Assembly (NCBI GenBank): GCA_024710805.1
Contig: JANJUB010000126.1
Span: 1-40,277 of the forward strand
Direction of reading: 5' to 3'
Length of the DNA: 40,277 nucleotides
DNA from: Fimbriimonadaceae bacterium
GTDB taxonomy: Bacteria > Armatimonadota > Fimbriimonadia > Fimbriimonadales > Fimbriimonadaceae
Shown: positions 9,972-21,883 of the stretch, piece by piece
Layout: each line of letters opens with the position of its first letter
Numbering within the stretch: the stretch's first letter is position 1
Program-made: the position numbers and the translations under genes
Notes under the pieces: generated by a model
The model's input: only the letters and a program-made list of their open reading frames with translations
The model's database searches: none
Told to the model about the DNA's origin: nothing

Positions 9972-11189
9972 ATGACTTCCGCTGAGTTCCTCCGAGTGGC
10001 CCGCGAGTTCGACTTGCGCGACCCTATGGCCGCCGAGCCGTTCGCAAGGCGGGGGAACATCAACTTGGATACCGCTCTCGTGCAGGCGGGGCCGGACGGA
10101 GAAGCGTTCCTGCTTCAGCGCATCAATACCGAAGTGTTCCCGATGCCCGATCGCGTGATGGCTGGGATGTGCGCTTCCCTTGAAGCTCAGCAGCGGGCAC
10201 GGACTACTCACGGCCATATCGAGTGGCGGGTTCCTGAACTGGTCCCAACACGCAGCGGAGGCTTGTACCTGCACTCCGAGGGCGTGTGGCGAATGATGCG
10301 CTACATCGACGGCACGGTCAGCTACAAGAGTCTTTCGGAACTGCCGGCCGAGCGCCGACTCGATGCGGCTCGAGAGGTTGGTCGCGGCCTGGCGCTCTAT
10401 CACGACCATACGGCGGAGATCGATGCTGAGACGGTTCCGACCTCCTTGCCGGGCTACCGCAATACTCGGGTCTACTTCGACCAACTGCTGTCCGCCATCG
10501 AGGGCCGCCGAGCGCTAAGCGAGATCGCCGATCGTCTGCCCGTCGATCCTGAAACACGACAGGCAACCGCGCGCCACTTCCTTTGCGTTCTCGATGAAGA
10601 TGCTCGCCGGGAGCGTCTGAACGATCCTGAACTGCGACCCTTCATCGACTTGGCGATGAACTCGCGCGCCTTGGCGGTTGGGATGCAAGAGGCTCGGGAG
10701 CGGGGAGAAATCCGGCTCACCGCGATCCATGGCGATACGAAGATCGAGAACTTTCTCTTCGATGCCCAAAGTGGGGAAGTCCGGGCGCTGGTCGACCTCG
10801 ACACGATCATGCCGCTCACCTGGCTGGCCGACTGGGGCGACATGGTGCGCTCGCTGGTGAACGTGGCTGGCGAGAAGGAGCGCGACCTTGGCCGTGTCGG
10901 AGTCGACGAGGATGTGTATCTCGCGGTTGCGCAAGGCTTCTTGCAGACGGCTTCGACGGTTACCCCCGAGGAAGTCGCCTGGATGGGCCGGGCCGTGCAG
11001 GTCATCGCGCTTGAGCTCGGCGTCCGGTTCCTGGCCGACTACCTTCGGGGCGACACCTACTTCGCCCTCGGCCCCGAGGACCCCGCGGACCTTAACAAGG
11101 TGCGAGCCATGGTTCAGCTTCGCCTCTTCGAACACCTTCGCGCGTTCGACGCCGACTCCGCCATGGCCACTGCACCGGCGATTGTCTAG
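9972..11189 (+). CDS. Phosphotransferase family protein (APH/N-acetylhexosamine kinase-like)
   Basis: AIHGDTKIENFLFDAQSGEVRALVDLDTIMPLTWLADWGDMVRS kinase catalytic loop and DxD. Confidence 0.85.
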   Translation: MTSAEFLRVAREFDLRDPMAAEPFARRGNINLDTALVQAGPDGEAFLLQRINTEVFPMPDRVMAGMCASLEAQQRARTTHGHIEWRVPELVPTRSGGLYLHSEGVWRMMRYIDGTVSYKSLSELPAERRLDAAREVGRGLALYHDHTAEIDAETVPTSLPGYRNTRVYFDQLLSAIEGRRALSEIADRLPVDPETRQATARHFLCVLDEDARRERLNDPELRPFIDLAMNSRALAVGMQEARERGEIRLTAIHGDTKIENFLFDAQSGEVRALVDLDTIMPLTWLADWGDMVRSLVNVAGEKERDLGRVGVDEDVYLAVAQGFLQTASTVTPEEVAWMGRAVQVIALELGVRFLADYLRGDTYFALGPEDPADLNKVRAMVQLRLFEHLRAFDADSAMATAPAIV

Positions 11190-12571
11190 TCGAGCACGTA
11201 CGTCGTACTGTCCTTGGCAATCTGGGTATCCCAGCCGAGTTCATCCGCGATCTTGGCTTGCAGCGCCTCCTGCGCGGGCGGCTCCCCGTGGACGATGAAG
11301 GTCCTTTTGGGCGGGGTCTTAAAGTAGCTCAGCCAGCGGAGCATCTCGGATTGATCGGCGTGAGCGCTTAAGCCGTTGAGCGTGTCCACCGTCGCGTGCA
11401 CCGGGACTTCCTGGCCGAAGATCCGAACTTCTGGTTCACCCTCGATCAATCGGCGGCCCAAGGTTCCCTCCGCCTGAAAGCCCGTGAACAAGACCACCGT
11501 GTTGGGATCGCGAAGCCGGTGGAAGAGGTGGTGGACGACGCGGCCGCCGTTCGCCATGCCACTGCCGGCGATGATGACGAGCGGGCCGGAAGTGGAGTTC
11601 AGCGCCTTGGACTGGTTCCGGTCGCGCACAAACTGTACTCCGGCCGGATCGAGGGGAAGATGCCCCATGTCGATCTCTTCGCGGAAGTCCTCGTCGTGCT
11701 CGTCGAGTGCAGCTCGGTAGACCTCAGTGGTGCTGACCGCCATCGGACTATCGATGTAGATAGGGATGCGTGGGCAGTGACCCTCATCCTGCAACTCGTG
11801 GATCAAGTAGAGAAGCTCTTGCGTTCGTCCGATGGCGAAGCTCGGCACAATCAACGCCGAGCCGTTCTCGAAGGCATCTCGCAAGATCGAGGCGAGGCGG
11901 ATCTTGGTGTTCTCACGGTCGTGATGACGGTTGCCGTATGTGCTTTCAATCATCAGATACTCGGCAAAGTCGCACGGTGTCGGATCCTTGATGATCGGGG
12001 TGTCAAAGCGTCCCAGATCGCCGCTCATCAAAATGCGGTCGCCTTCGGGGAAGTAAATCTCGGCGAACGCTGATCCTAGAATATGCCCAGCGGGGAGGTA
12101 TTGCCACTGGAGTCCACCTGGGAGGGGAAAGAACGAACGGTAGGGCATCTTCTCCATCTGCTTGAGCACGGTGTAGGCATCCTTCTCGGTATAGAGCGGA
12201 AGCGCGGGCTTGTGGCGGGAGTAGTTGTGCTTGTTGAGGAAGCGTGCCTCTTCTTCCTGCAGACGTCCCGAGTCAGGAAGACTGATTCGGGCGAGGGCGA
12301 CGGTGGCTCCGGTCGCGTAGATCGGCCCCGTGTAACCGTCCTTGATCAGCCGCGGCAGGTAGCCGATGTGATCCATGTGCGCGTGGGTGAGAACCACAGC
12401 ATCGATGTCGGATGGTGCTACTGGAAAGGGTTGCCAGTTTCGTTGCCGAACCTCGGATGGCCCCTGAAACAACCCGCAGTCAACGAGAATCTTCTTCCCG
12501 TTAGCTTCAATCAAATGCCGAGATCCGGTGACGGTTTCGGCGGCACCGTAGCAGGTGAGGGTCCGCGACAT
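11186..12571 (-). CDS. MBL-fold/beta-CASP RNA-metabolising metallo-hydrolase
   Basis: VLTHAHMDHIGYLPRL, MIESTYGNRHHD, SAHADQSEMLRWLS, FIVHGEP motifs. Confidence 0.93.
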   Translation of the reverse strand: MSRTLTCYGAAETVTGSRHLIEANGKKILVDCGLFQGPSEVRQRNWQPFPVAPSDIDAVVLTHAHMDHIGYLPRLIKDGYTGPIYATGATVALARISLPDSGRLQEEEARFLNKHNYSRHKPALPLYTEKDAYTVLKQMEKMPYRSFFPLPGGLQWQYLPAGHILGSAFAEIYFPEGDRILMSGDLGRFDTPIIKDPTPCDFAEYLMIESTYGNRHHDRENTKIRLASILRDAFENGSALIVPSFAIGRTQELLYLIHELQDEGHCPRIPIYIDSPMAVSTTEVYRAALDEHDEDFREEIDMGHLPLDPAGVQFVRDRNQSKALNSTSGPLVIIAGSGMANGGRVVHHLFHRLRDPNTVVLFTGFQAEGTLGRRLIEGEPEVRIFGQEVPVHATVDTLNGLSAHADQSEMLRWLSYFKTPPKRTFIVHGEPPAQEALQAKIADELGWDTQIAKDSTTYVLD

Positions 12572-12624
12572 GGTTCAGTATGGCTGAACTTGGGAAGCCA
12601 GACGGCTGTGCTAAGCTCGGACTC

Positions 12625-13287
12625 GTGAAGCCGATTCCGCCGCCGGTCTTCCTCTTGTTTGGAGTGCTGGCCCTTGCCGCTGGCTTTGCGATCTCTCGTC
12701 AAGGGTTACCGCCCAGACTCGATCACGGGTGGATCATCTCGCGACCCGTGGCGTTCAGCGGCCTTAGTGCCCTGCTCTACACTGCCCTTGGCTTGGCGGC
12801 GCTGTACCACGGTGTCGTGGGGCTTGAACCACCGAAAGAGTCTGCGCGCGCCCGTCGGATGTTGACTTGGCTGGTCAGTCTGTCTCTACTCCAGGCGGTC
12901 CTGACGCTCGTGGCCTTGTTGCTAGGAGCGCTTATGCTGGGTATGGCGGGAGTGGGACCTGGTCTGGTGGCGGTTATCGGGCTAGCTCCGTTCGCGCAAG
13001 CCCTGCTGACCGGCTTCGCGTTGTATCGACTTTCCACGGGTTGGCCCTGGGTGCGGCTGTTCTTGGCCTCGGCGGTTGCCGCCTCGATCGTCTTTGGGCT
13101 GTGCTTGCTCGCGATAGCGGACGGCATCCTTCGAGCGTCGGCCGTCGAAGAGGGCACGTCAAATCCACTTTTTCAAGTGCTCGCCGCGACCCATCTATTG
13201 CCTCTCGGGCTGGCGGTCTGGCTCACCAGACACGGGACCACCGACGAGTACGGCGGCGAGATTGGTTTGGTCGACGATCAGCGGTGA
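12625..13287 (+). CDS. Hypothetical multi-TM membrane protein
   Basis: Several predicted hydrophobic segments; GTG at 12625 preceded by TAAGCT with 7-nt gap. Confidence 0.6.
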   Translation: MKPIPPPVFLLFGVLALAAGFAISRQGLPPRLDHGWIISRPVAFSGLSALLYTALGLAALYHGVVGLEPPKESARARRMLTWLVSLSLLQAVLTLVALLLGALMLGMAGVGPGLVAVIGLAPFAQALLTGFALYRLSTGWPWVRLFLASAVAASIVFGLCLLAIADGILRASAVEEGTSNPLFQVLAATHLLPLGLAVWLTRHGTTDEYGGEIGLVDDQR

Positions 13288-13393
13288 GACGATTTGGCGT
13301 CATCCAAGTTAAGGCGCGCGGCACGACCCATCCCCCCAGCAATGTCTCCGCGAAAGGGCGGAGACAAAATGTCGGTTTGAGCTGCTGATCTGA

Positions 13394-14389
13394 CTAGTGC
13401 TTCGCCGCTTGGAACCACATCGCGAACTGGTCCGCCACCCACTGGGCGCGAATCGACATGCTCAGCGCAAGGTTCATCAGTACGCCTTCGTGGAAGGCCA
13501 CGTTGGGCACGAAGCACTCGTACTGCAGTTTGCCTTCGTCGAAGCCCCACGAGCCCATCATCTGGCAACGCAACCACTCTTTGCGCTCGAGGTTGTTCAG
13601 CGCCATCGCCGTGTGCGCGCACTTCTCCGGGCTCATGTTCATGGGAACTTGAAGGACCATGTTCAGTCCGTGGCCTAAGACCGGGTGAGGATTATCGGTG
13701 GTCACATCCAGCCGAACCGCCTCGCCCCCGAGCGGCCACGGGAAGAAGGCCCGCAAGTGAGTCTGGTGATCTGACTCGAAGGAACTGGCCTGCCGCTCCA
13801 TCGCCCAATCTGTCTCCTTCCACTCGGGGATGCCAATCCACCGGCTGGGCTGCTGGCCGTAGGGCTTGAAGCTCTTTTCGATCGCACCAAGAATGGGCGC
13901 CGGCTCGGATCGCAGGCCGTGGTCCGGATGTCCGGACGCCGCGGGCACCGCATGAAGACTCTTCGCGAGGTGGTGACCAATAACGTGGGCCTCATCGACC
14001 TGCATGGCCGACGCTGTCAGGAAGAGGCGAGGCAGCCACTCCATGTTGTCCCCGCTCAAGTACACGCTCGTGTGGAGGATGAACATATCGCGGTCGCTGT
14101 CGTAGCAGACGGCGCTGAGGCGAGCATCGCGCATTTCCTCGGCAAGGGCGAGGTCAAAGTTCTGGGCCCGGCCGCGGCCGCGCAGCAGCTCGGTCTCGGC
14201 ATGAAGACGGAAGAAGTTCTGGGCGTTCTGGAACATCCCCAAGTCGGCCCAAATCTTCTGGGCGAACTCTTCGGCCCACCACATGAATCCGCGGGGCAGA
14301 TCGACGCTCCAGTAGTCTTCGACTTTCAGCTGCTCGTGCACGAGCGCCACTTGCTCAAGACCAAGATCTTCTTTTGTTCGCCAGGACAT
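13394..14389 (-). CDS. Hypothetical protein of unknown function (331 aa)
   Basis: ATG 14389 with GGAGG RBS (GGAGGTAGCAATG) and TATACT further upstream; no confidently recognised domain. Confidence 0.75.
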   Translation of the reverse strand: MSWRTKEDLGLEQVALVHEQLKVEDYWSVDLPRGFMWWAEEFAQKIWADLGMFQNAQNFFRLHAETELLRGRGRAQNFDLALAEEMRDARLSAVCYDSDRDMFILHTSVYLSGDNMEWLPRLFLTASAMQVDEAHVIGHHLAKSLHAVPAASGHPDHGLRSEPAPILGAIEKSFKPYGQQPSRWIGIPEWKETDWAMERQASSFESDHQTHLRAFFPWPLGGEAVRLDVTTDNPHPVLGHGLNMVLQVPMNMSPEKCAHTAMALNNLERKEWLRCQMMGSWGFDEGKLQYECFVPNVAFHEGVLMNLALSMSIRAQWVADQFAMWFQAAKH

Positions 14390-14472
14390 TGCTACCTCCT
14401 TGAGGTTGTCCCCAGTATAGGGCATAGTTTCGGCGGCGTCAAGTGGTTTGATCACGGTGTAGACTTTTTCGC

Positions 14473-15369
14473 ATGATTGTGGTGTGCGGAAGCGCGAATA
14501 TGGACCTGGTGATCCGTACACCCAACCTCCCGAAGCCAGGGGAGACCGTCCTCGGTGAGGCACTCCAGACCTTTCCCGGCGGCAAGGGGGCCAACCAGGC
14601 GGTCGCGGCGGCGAAGCTCGGTGGTCAGGTGGCGTTCCTTGGCAAGTTGGGCGAAGATTCCTTCGGCGGCTCTTTGATCGCCTGCATGAAGGAAGCAGGC
14701 GTCGTGACCTCGCATCTATGGCAAGCGCCCGGGGCAAGCGGTGTCGCGATGATCCTAGTCGATGATGCGGGACAGAACCAGATCGTGGTGAGCCCCGGTG
14801 CCAATGGAGACCTCCACCCGGCCGATGTGCGGCGTTCCTTGGACGAACTTACTGATCAGCCCAACGTGGCCTTGGCTCAACTGGAAATCCCGATGAAAGC
14901 AGTGGCTTCGTTCTTTGCCGAAGCCCTCGTTAGGGAAGTGCCCTGGCGCATTTTGAACCCAGCTCCGGCGCAAGAGCTGCCCGACAGCGTCTACCGCTCG
15001 ATCAACGTTATCGTGCCCAATGAACTCGAGACGGAGACACTTACCGGAATCCGTCTTCATGAATCAGGAGCCTATGCTCCCGCTGTTCAGTGGTTCCATG
15101 AGCGGGGCGTGGAGCACGTGATCTTGACGCTCGGCGAGCGGGGAGCACTCTATTCCCATCGAGGAAAGATGGAGCCTTTCGAGGCTCCGAAGGTGGACGT
15201 TGTGGACACGACGGCCGCTGGAGATGCATTCTGCGGGGCATTGGCCGTCGGGCTCGACGAGGGTTATGAGATGACGGAGTGCATCGCCTTTGCCGTTGGG
15301 GTCGCCTCGAAGTCAGTGACGAAATCGGGAGCCCAGGCTTCCATGCCGTTCCGACACGAAGTGCGATAA
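14473..15369 (+). CDS. rbsK: Ribokinase / PfkB family sugar kinase
   Basis: MIVVCGSANMDLVIRTPNLPKPGETVLG, GGKGANQAVAAAKLGG, DTTAAGDAFCGALAVGL. Confidence 0.93.
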   Translation: MIVVCGSANMDLVIRTPNLPKPGETVLGEALQTFPGGKGANQAVAAAKLGGQVAFLGKLGEDSFGGSLIACMKEAGVVTSHLWQAPGASGVAMILVDDAGQNQIVVSPGANGDLHPADVRRSLDELTDQPNVALAQLEIPMKAVASFFAEALVREVPWRILNPAPAQELPDSVYRSINVIVPNELETETLTGIRLHESGAYAPAVQWFHERGVEHVILTLGERGALYSHRGKMEPFEAPKVDVVDTTAAGDAFCGALAVGLDEGYEMTECIAFAVGVASKSVTKSGAQASMPFRHEVR

Positions 15370-15370
15370 G

Positions 15371-15411
15371 CAAAACGAAAACGGTCCGGCTCATCAACTT
15401 AAGCCGGACCG
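15371..15411 (-). terminator. Rho-independent terminator of clpC
   Basis: CGGTCCGGCT/AGCCGGACCG 10-bp stem followed on the minus strand by TTTTCGTTTTG. Confidence 0.85.
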
Positions 15412-15428
15412 CGATGACCTGAGGAGGA

Positions 15429-17930
<2,502 letters not shown>

Positions 17931-18210
17931 GGATTTGTTCTATTCACCTTGGTTTCGGGTCGAAAGGCCGAATCTGCCAGTACGACGACCGAAATCCTCA
18001 CTGGGTTCTACGCCGAGCCCAACCGTTCAATCTCTGACGCTCGGAGTGTCTCCACTGGGATGAGACGTTGGACCTGCTAAGAAGGCCGCGACCCAGCGAG
18101 AGGGTACCCCTGATCATCGCTTGCTTACAGTTAACGTATCGGGCGGGCTGGTCGATACGAACAGAGGGAATCTGCGGTTTTATCGGCAATCGCCGGTCTA
18201 AGATCACGCC

Positions 18211-18240
18211 TTGCGCGATGCTCACGCGGGACGGTACAAT
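18211..18240 (+). promoter_or_regulatory. Putative sigma70-type promoter of tuf (TTGCGC-18 nt-TACAAT)
   Basis: -35/-10-like boxes about 100 nt upstream of the tuf ATG. Confidence 0.5.
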
Positions 18241-18339
18241 CTTGGGACGGCCATCCATGCCCGACTGTGGTTGTGGAGGGGTTGCTCGGCGCGACAGGCT
18301 CAACATGCGCCATTACTCACAGGAAATACAGATACAACA

Positions 18340-19542
18340 ATGGCAAGAGCAAAATTCGAACGAACAAAGCCGCACGTCAACATCGGGACGATCGGCCACG
18401 TAGACCACGGCAAGACCTCGCTGACGGCCGCTATCACCGGTGCCCTCGCGTTCAAGGGCTTCGCCAAGAAGGTCGCCTACGACGAGATCGACAACGCGCC
18501 GGAAGAGAAGGCTCGCGGTATCACGATCAACATCTCCCACCAGGAGTATGAGACGGATACGCGGCACTACGCGCACGTCGACTGTCCTGGCCACGCCGAC
18601 TTCATCAAGAACATGATCACGGGCGCGGCTCAGATGGACGGCGCGATCCTCGTTGTTTCGGCGACTGACGGCCCGATGCCCCAGACTCGCGAGCACATCC
18701 TGCTCGCTCGTCAGGTCGGTGTGCCTTACATCGTCGTATTCATCAACAAGGTCGACCTCGTGGACGACGCTGAGTTGATTGAGCTCGTCGAGATGGAAGT
18801 CAGCGACCTGCTCGAGAAGTACGGCTTCAAGGGTTGCCCGATCATCAAGGGTTCCGCGGTTAAGGCGCTCGACGCCCTCGCCTCTGGTGCCGCCGTCGAC
18901 GATCCGGCCTTCAAGCCGATCTTCGAGCTGATGGACGCCGTCGATGCCCACATCCCGCAGCCTGAGCGCGACAAGGACAAGCCGTTCTTGATGGCCGTCG
19001 AAGACGTGTTCACCATCACCGGTCGCGGTACCGTTGCCACGGGCCGTGTCGAGCGTGGTCAGCTGCGCGCGATGGAAGAAATCGAGATCATCGGTCTTCG
19101 CGAAGAGAGCCGAAAGACGATCTGCACCGCGATCGAAATGTTCCGCAAGACGCTGGACTACTGCGAAGCGGGCGACAACGTCGGCCTTCTGATGCGAGGC
19201 GTCGAGCGAAAGGACATCGAGCGAGGCATGGTTTGCGCCAAGCCCGGTTCGATCAAGCCGCACACGAAGTTCGATGCCGAGGTCTACGTCCTGTCGAAGG
19301 ATGAAGGCGGCCGCCACACCCCGTTCGTTACGGGCTACCGACCGCAGTTCTACTTCCGCACGACCGACGTGACCGGAACGCTGAACCTACCGGCGGGCGT
19401 GGAAATGGTTATGCCTGGTGACAACATCACCATGACCATCGAGCTGATCCAGCCGATCGCTATGGAGCAGGGCTCCAAGTTCGCGATCCGCGAAGGCGGC
19501 CGCACCGTCGGCGCCGGCACGATCACCAAGGTCTACGCGTAA
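18340..19542 (+). CDS. tuf: Elongation factor Tu
   Basis: [36 protein letters not shown]...[26 protein letters not shown]; 400 aa. Confidence 0.98.
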   Translation: MARAKFERTKPHVNIGTIGHVDHGKTSLTAAITGALAFKGFAKKVAYDEIDNAPEEKARGITINISHQEYETDTRHYAHVDCPGHADFIKNMITGAAQMDGAILVVSATDGPMPQTREHILLARQVGVPYIVVFINKVDLVDDAELIELVEMEVSDLLEKYGFKGCPIIKGSAVKALDALASGAAVDDPAFKPIFELMDAVDAHIPQPERDKDKPFLMAVEDVFTITGRGTVATGRVERGQLRAMEEIEIIGLREESRKTICTAIEMFRKTLDYCEAGDNVGLLMRGVERKDIERGMVCAKPGSIKPHTKFDAEVYVLSKDEGGRHTPFVTGYRPQFYFRTTDVTGTLNLPAGVEMVMPGDNITMTIELIQPIAMEQGSKFAIREGGRTVGAGTITKVYA

Positions 19543-19562
19543 GCTTCGGCTTAACAAACAAG

Positions 19563-19592
19563 AGAGGCCGGAAGGATGTCCTTCCGGCCTCT
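19563..19592 (+). terminator. Rho-independent terminator of tuf
   Basis: AGAGGCCGGAAGG/CCTTCCGGCCTCT 13-bp perfect stem followed by TTGTTGTTT. Confidence 0.9.
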
Positions 19593-19724
19593 TTGTTGTT
19601 TGGTGGGTTGGTCTGTTGGGGTGTTAGATTGTTGGCTTGTTGGAGGGTAGGGACGTACGGGGGTTCGCACCGTGCAATCCTACTCGGCCCAACCCGAGCA
19701 AATCCGAACGAATCCGAGCGAAAA

Positions 19725-20660
19725 CTAGACCTTGTACTGCTCCATGTAGCGAAGGCAGCATGCCCGAACCAGGGCGCGGATGCGCTGAATATACGTCGCT
19801 CGCTGAGTGACGCCCACTGCGCCGCGGGCATCGAGCACGTTGAACACATGACCGCATTTCAGCGCGAGGTCAAAGGCGGGATAGACCAGAGCCTGTGAGC
19901 CTTCGAGCGGAGTTTCACCCGATGGCGCATCCGCGTTCGTGGTCAAGATGCCGATCTCGCCGTCCCAATACACCGGCGTCTCGATGACTCGCTTTGATTC
20001 CGCCTCGTAGAGGTCGAATAGCTGGAACAGCATCTGGGTCGAGGCGACCTCGAAGTTGTACACGTTGTGCTGCATTTCGAGCTGCCACTCAGCTTGGCGA
20101 TAGGACACCTGCTCGTTCCACATGAGGTCGTCCCAGAAGGAGTTCTGCCCGTTCAGCATGAGGACCAGCCGCTCGGGGCCGTAAGTCAGCTCGGCGCACA
20201 CCGGGTTGCACTCGATGCCTCCCATTTGCTGGAAGAAGGTGAACTGCGAGATCTCGGTGCCGTCGAGCCACACTTCCCAGCCAACCCCTGCGGCGCCGAG
20301 CGAGGGGTTCTCCCAGTCGTCCTCGACGAGCCGGACGTCGTTCTTCTTGGTGTCGAAGCCGAGCGCATTGAGCGACTCCATGTACAGATCGACGACGTTT
20401 TCGGGCGACGGCTTGAGGATGACCTGATACTGGTAGTAGCGCTGATTGCGCATGGGATTACGGGTGTACCGGCCGTCCGCGGGTCGCCTCGAGGGCTGAA
20501 CGTAGGCGACGTTCCAAGGATCGGGGCCGAGGCACTTCAGGGCCGTGGCCGGGTGGGAGGTTCCAGCGCCGACTTCGGTGTCGTAGCCCTGGTAGATCAA
20601 GCATCCCTGCGCGGCCCAATAGTCATTGAGTCGCCGAATCAGCTCCTGCATGGTCAGCAT
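19725..20660 (-). CDS. glyQ: Glycyl-tRNA synthetase alpha subunit (start 20660, 20651 or TTG 20669)
   Basis: MQELIRRLNDYWAAQGCLIYQGYDTEVGAGTSHPATALKCLGPDPWNVAYVQPSRRPADGRYTRNPMRNQRYYQYQVILKPSP. Confidence 0.97.
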   Translation of the reverse strand: MLTMQELIRRLNDYWAAQGCLIYQGYDTEVGAGTSHPATALKCLGPDPWNVAYVQPSRRPADGRYTRNPMRNQRYYQYQVILKPSPENVVDLYMESLNALGFDTKKNDVRLVEDDWENPSLGAAGVGWEVWLDGTEISQFTFFQQMGGIECNPVCAELTYGPERLVLMLNGQNSFWDDLMWNEQVSYRQAEWQLEMQHNVYNFEVASTQMLFQLFDLYEAESKRVIETPVYWDGEIGILTTNADAPSGETPLEGSQALVYPAFDLALKCGHVFNVLDARGAVGVTQRATYIQRIRALVRACCLRYMEQYKV

Positions 20661-20691
20661 CAAGTTCAAAGGATACCGGGCAGGGGTGGGG

Positions 20692-20719
20692 AAGTGGGAA
20701 GTGGGAAGTGGGAAGTGGG
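20692..20719. repeat. Tandem 7-bp repeat AAGTGGG x4 (G-quadruplex motif)
   Basis: Four exact consecutive copies (20692-698, 699-705, 706-712, 713-719). Confidence 0.97.
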
Positions 20720-20756
20720 AGAGTCAACCCCGGAGATCCTCTTGATCACTCGGATG

Positions 20757-20800
20757 CCCTGAGGCCGTTGGTGGGTTCGCCCCGCCGCTCCGAACACTCA
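20757..20800 (+). repeat. REP-like repeat copy A (diverged)
   Basis: CCCTGAGGCCGTTGGTGGGTTCGCCCCGCCGCTCCGAACACTCA. Confidence 0.75.
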
Positions 20801-20834
20801 ATCCAGAGAAGGGACACATTGAGCTTGCTAGAAT

Positions 20835-20879
20835 CCCTGAGGTCGTCGGTGGGCTCGTCCCGACGCTCCGAGACGCTCA
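20835..20879 (+). repeat. REP-like repeat copy B
   Basis: CCCTGAGGTCGTCGGTGGGCTCGTCCCGACGCTCCGAGACGCTCA. Confidence 0.85.
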
Positions 20880-21356
20880 GTCAAGCCTTAGGACAACATC
20901 CTGTAGGTCACACCCGATCGAGCCAAGGAACGGGTAGTCAAAGAAACTCTCGACAAAGCCCGCCCGAACCGGGTTCATCGCGATATACGTTGCATGATGC
21001 CGCCAATCGTCTCCGTAGCGCATCACGTGGTCATAGAAGTCCCCTTGCCACCCGGCCAAGTGGTTGCGGCGCATCCACTTGCCCGACCTCAACTTGAACT
21101 TGTTGAAGGCAGCCAGCGCGTCTGAGTGGTCCTCGAGTCCCTTGATCATGACGTGAAGGTGATCAGGCATGAAGCAACAGATCGGAACGACACATGCGCT
21201 GGCCTCTGCTGCCTCAGCAAGAAGTCCGATGAGCGGTTGAACGTTGTCGGCGCTGAGGAAGAGCTTGGATCGACCGGCGGTGGCAGCGTCGAAGCTCACG
21301 GTACGTTGTCCGAGATAGTCTTCTCGCGGCCGTCTCACAGGGCGCTTGTGAATCAT
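20877..21356 (-). mobile_element. REP-associated tyrosine transposase-like protein (RAYT, TnpA_REP/Y1_Tnp)
   Basis: CFMPDHLHVMIKG (HUH motif HLH) and GWQGDFYDHVMRYGDDWRHHATYIAMNPVRAGFVES (catalytic-Tyr/NPVRAG signature); 159 aa. Confidence 0.88.
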
Positions 21357-21387
21357 GAGACCATTCTAACAAGGCTCCCGGCAGACT

Positions 21388-21420
21388 GCGTCGGACGAAC
21401 CCCACCGACGACTTCAGGGG
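21388..21420 (-). repeat. REP-like repeat copy C (inverted relative to A/B)
   Basis: Reverse complement CCCCTGAAGTCGTCGGTGGGGTTCGTCCGACGC. Confidence 0.85.
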
Positions 21421-21425
21421 TTGAC

Positions 21426-21839
21426 CTACTTCAAGTTTGGGGAGGAATCATCGTCCAGAAAGCGATACCGTGAGGGGCCAGGCTTGCTGTAGTCAACGAT
21501 CACTCTTGCTCGGCTCCAACTCTCCGACGTGTTGTTGAGGGCAGGCGTGACTTGAAGGCTCCCCTTGGTTTCAAAGAAGTTCAGCGTATGGGTCGAGGTG
21601 TAGCCACCGAACTCCCCCTCCTCACCGAGTGCCCCGATCTCCATGGTTCCGTCGTGATAACGGTATCGGAACACTTTCCACATATCGATCGGGCGTTCAC
21701 CGACGTACAGAAATCCGGTTTCGGTGATCACCATCCGGTAGCTCGGGGCGATCCAAGCACCGAGCATCGACTTGGGTGCTGGCTTTGGACCGCAACCTGC
21801 CAACAATGCGATCCCAAGACACGCGATCATGAACTTCAT
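21426..21839 (-). CDS. Hypothetical lipoprotein
   Basis: MKFMIACLGIALLAGCGPKPAPKS lipobox LAGC; 137 aa. Confidence 0.65.
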   Translation of the reverse strand: MKFMIACLGIALLAGCGPKPAPKSMLGAWIAPSYRMVITETGFLYVGERPIDMWKVFRYRYHDGTMEIGALGEEGEFGGYTSTHTLNFFETKGSLQVTPALNNTSESWSRARVIVDYSKPGPSRYRFLDDDSSPNLK

Positions 21840-21883
21840 CTACATCGTTGAACGGCTCTGTGGGTCACGGAGTTTGAAATGCG

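Noticed and set aside
13344-13365. GTCTCCGC/GCGGAGAC hairpin as a regulatory RNA
   Set aside because: Lies between convergent genes and is most simply a terminator-like hairpin; no further structure was seen.
18313-19317. 334-aa minus-strand ORF opposite tuf
   Set aside because: Shadow ORF; tuf coding is certain.
20877-21356. Autonomous IS200/IS605 insertion sequence
   Set aside because: No tnpB, no typical IS200 ends or target-site signals were seen; flanking inverted hairpin repeats and the TnpA_REP-type signature favour a RAYT.
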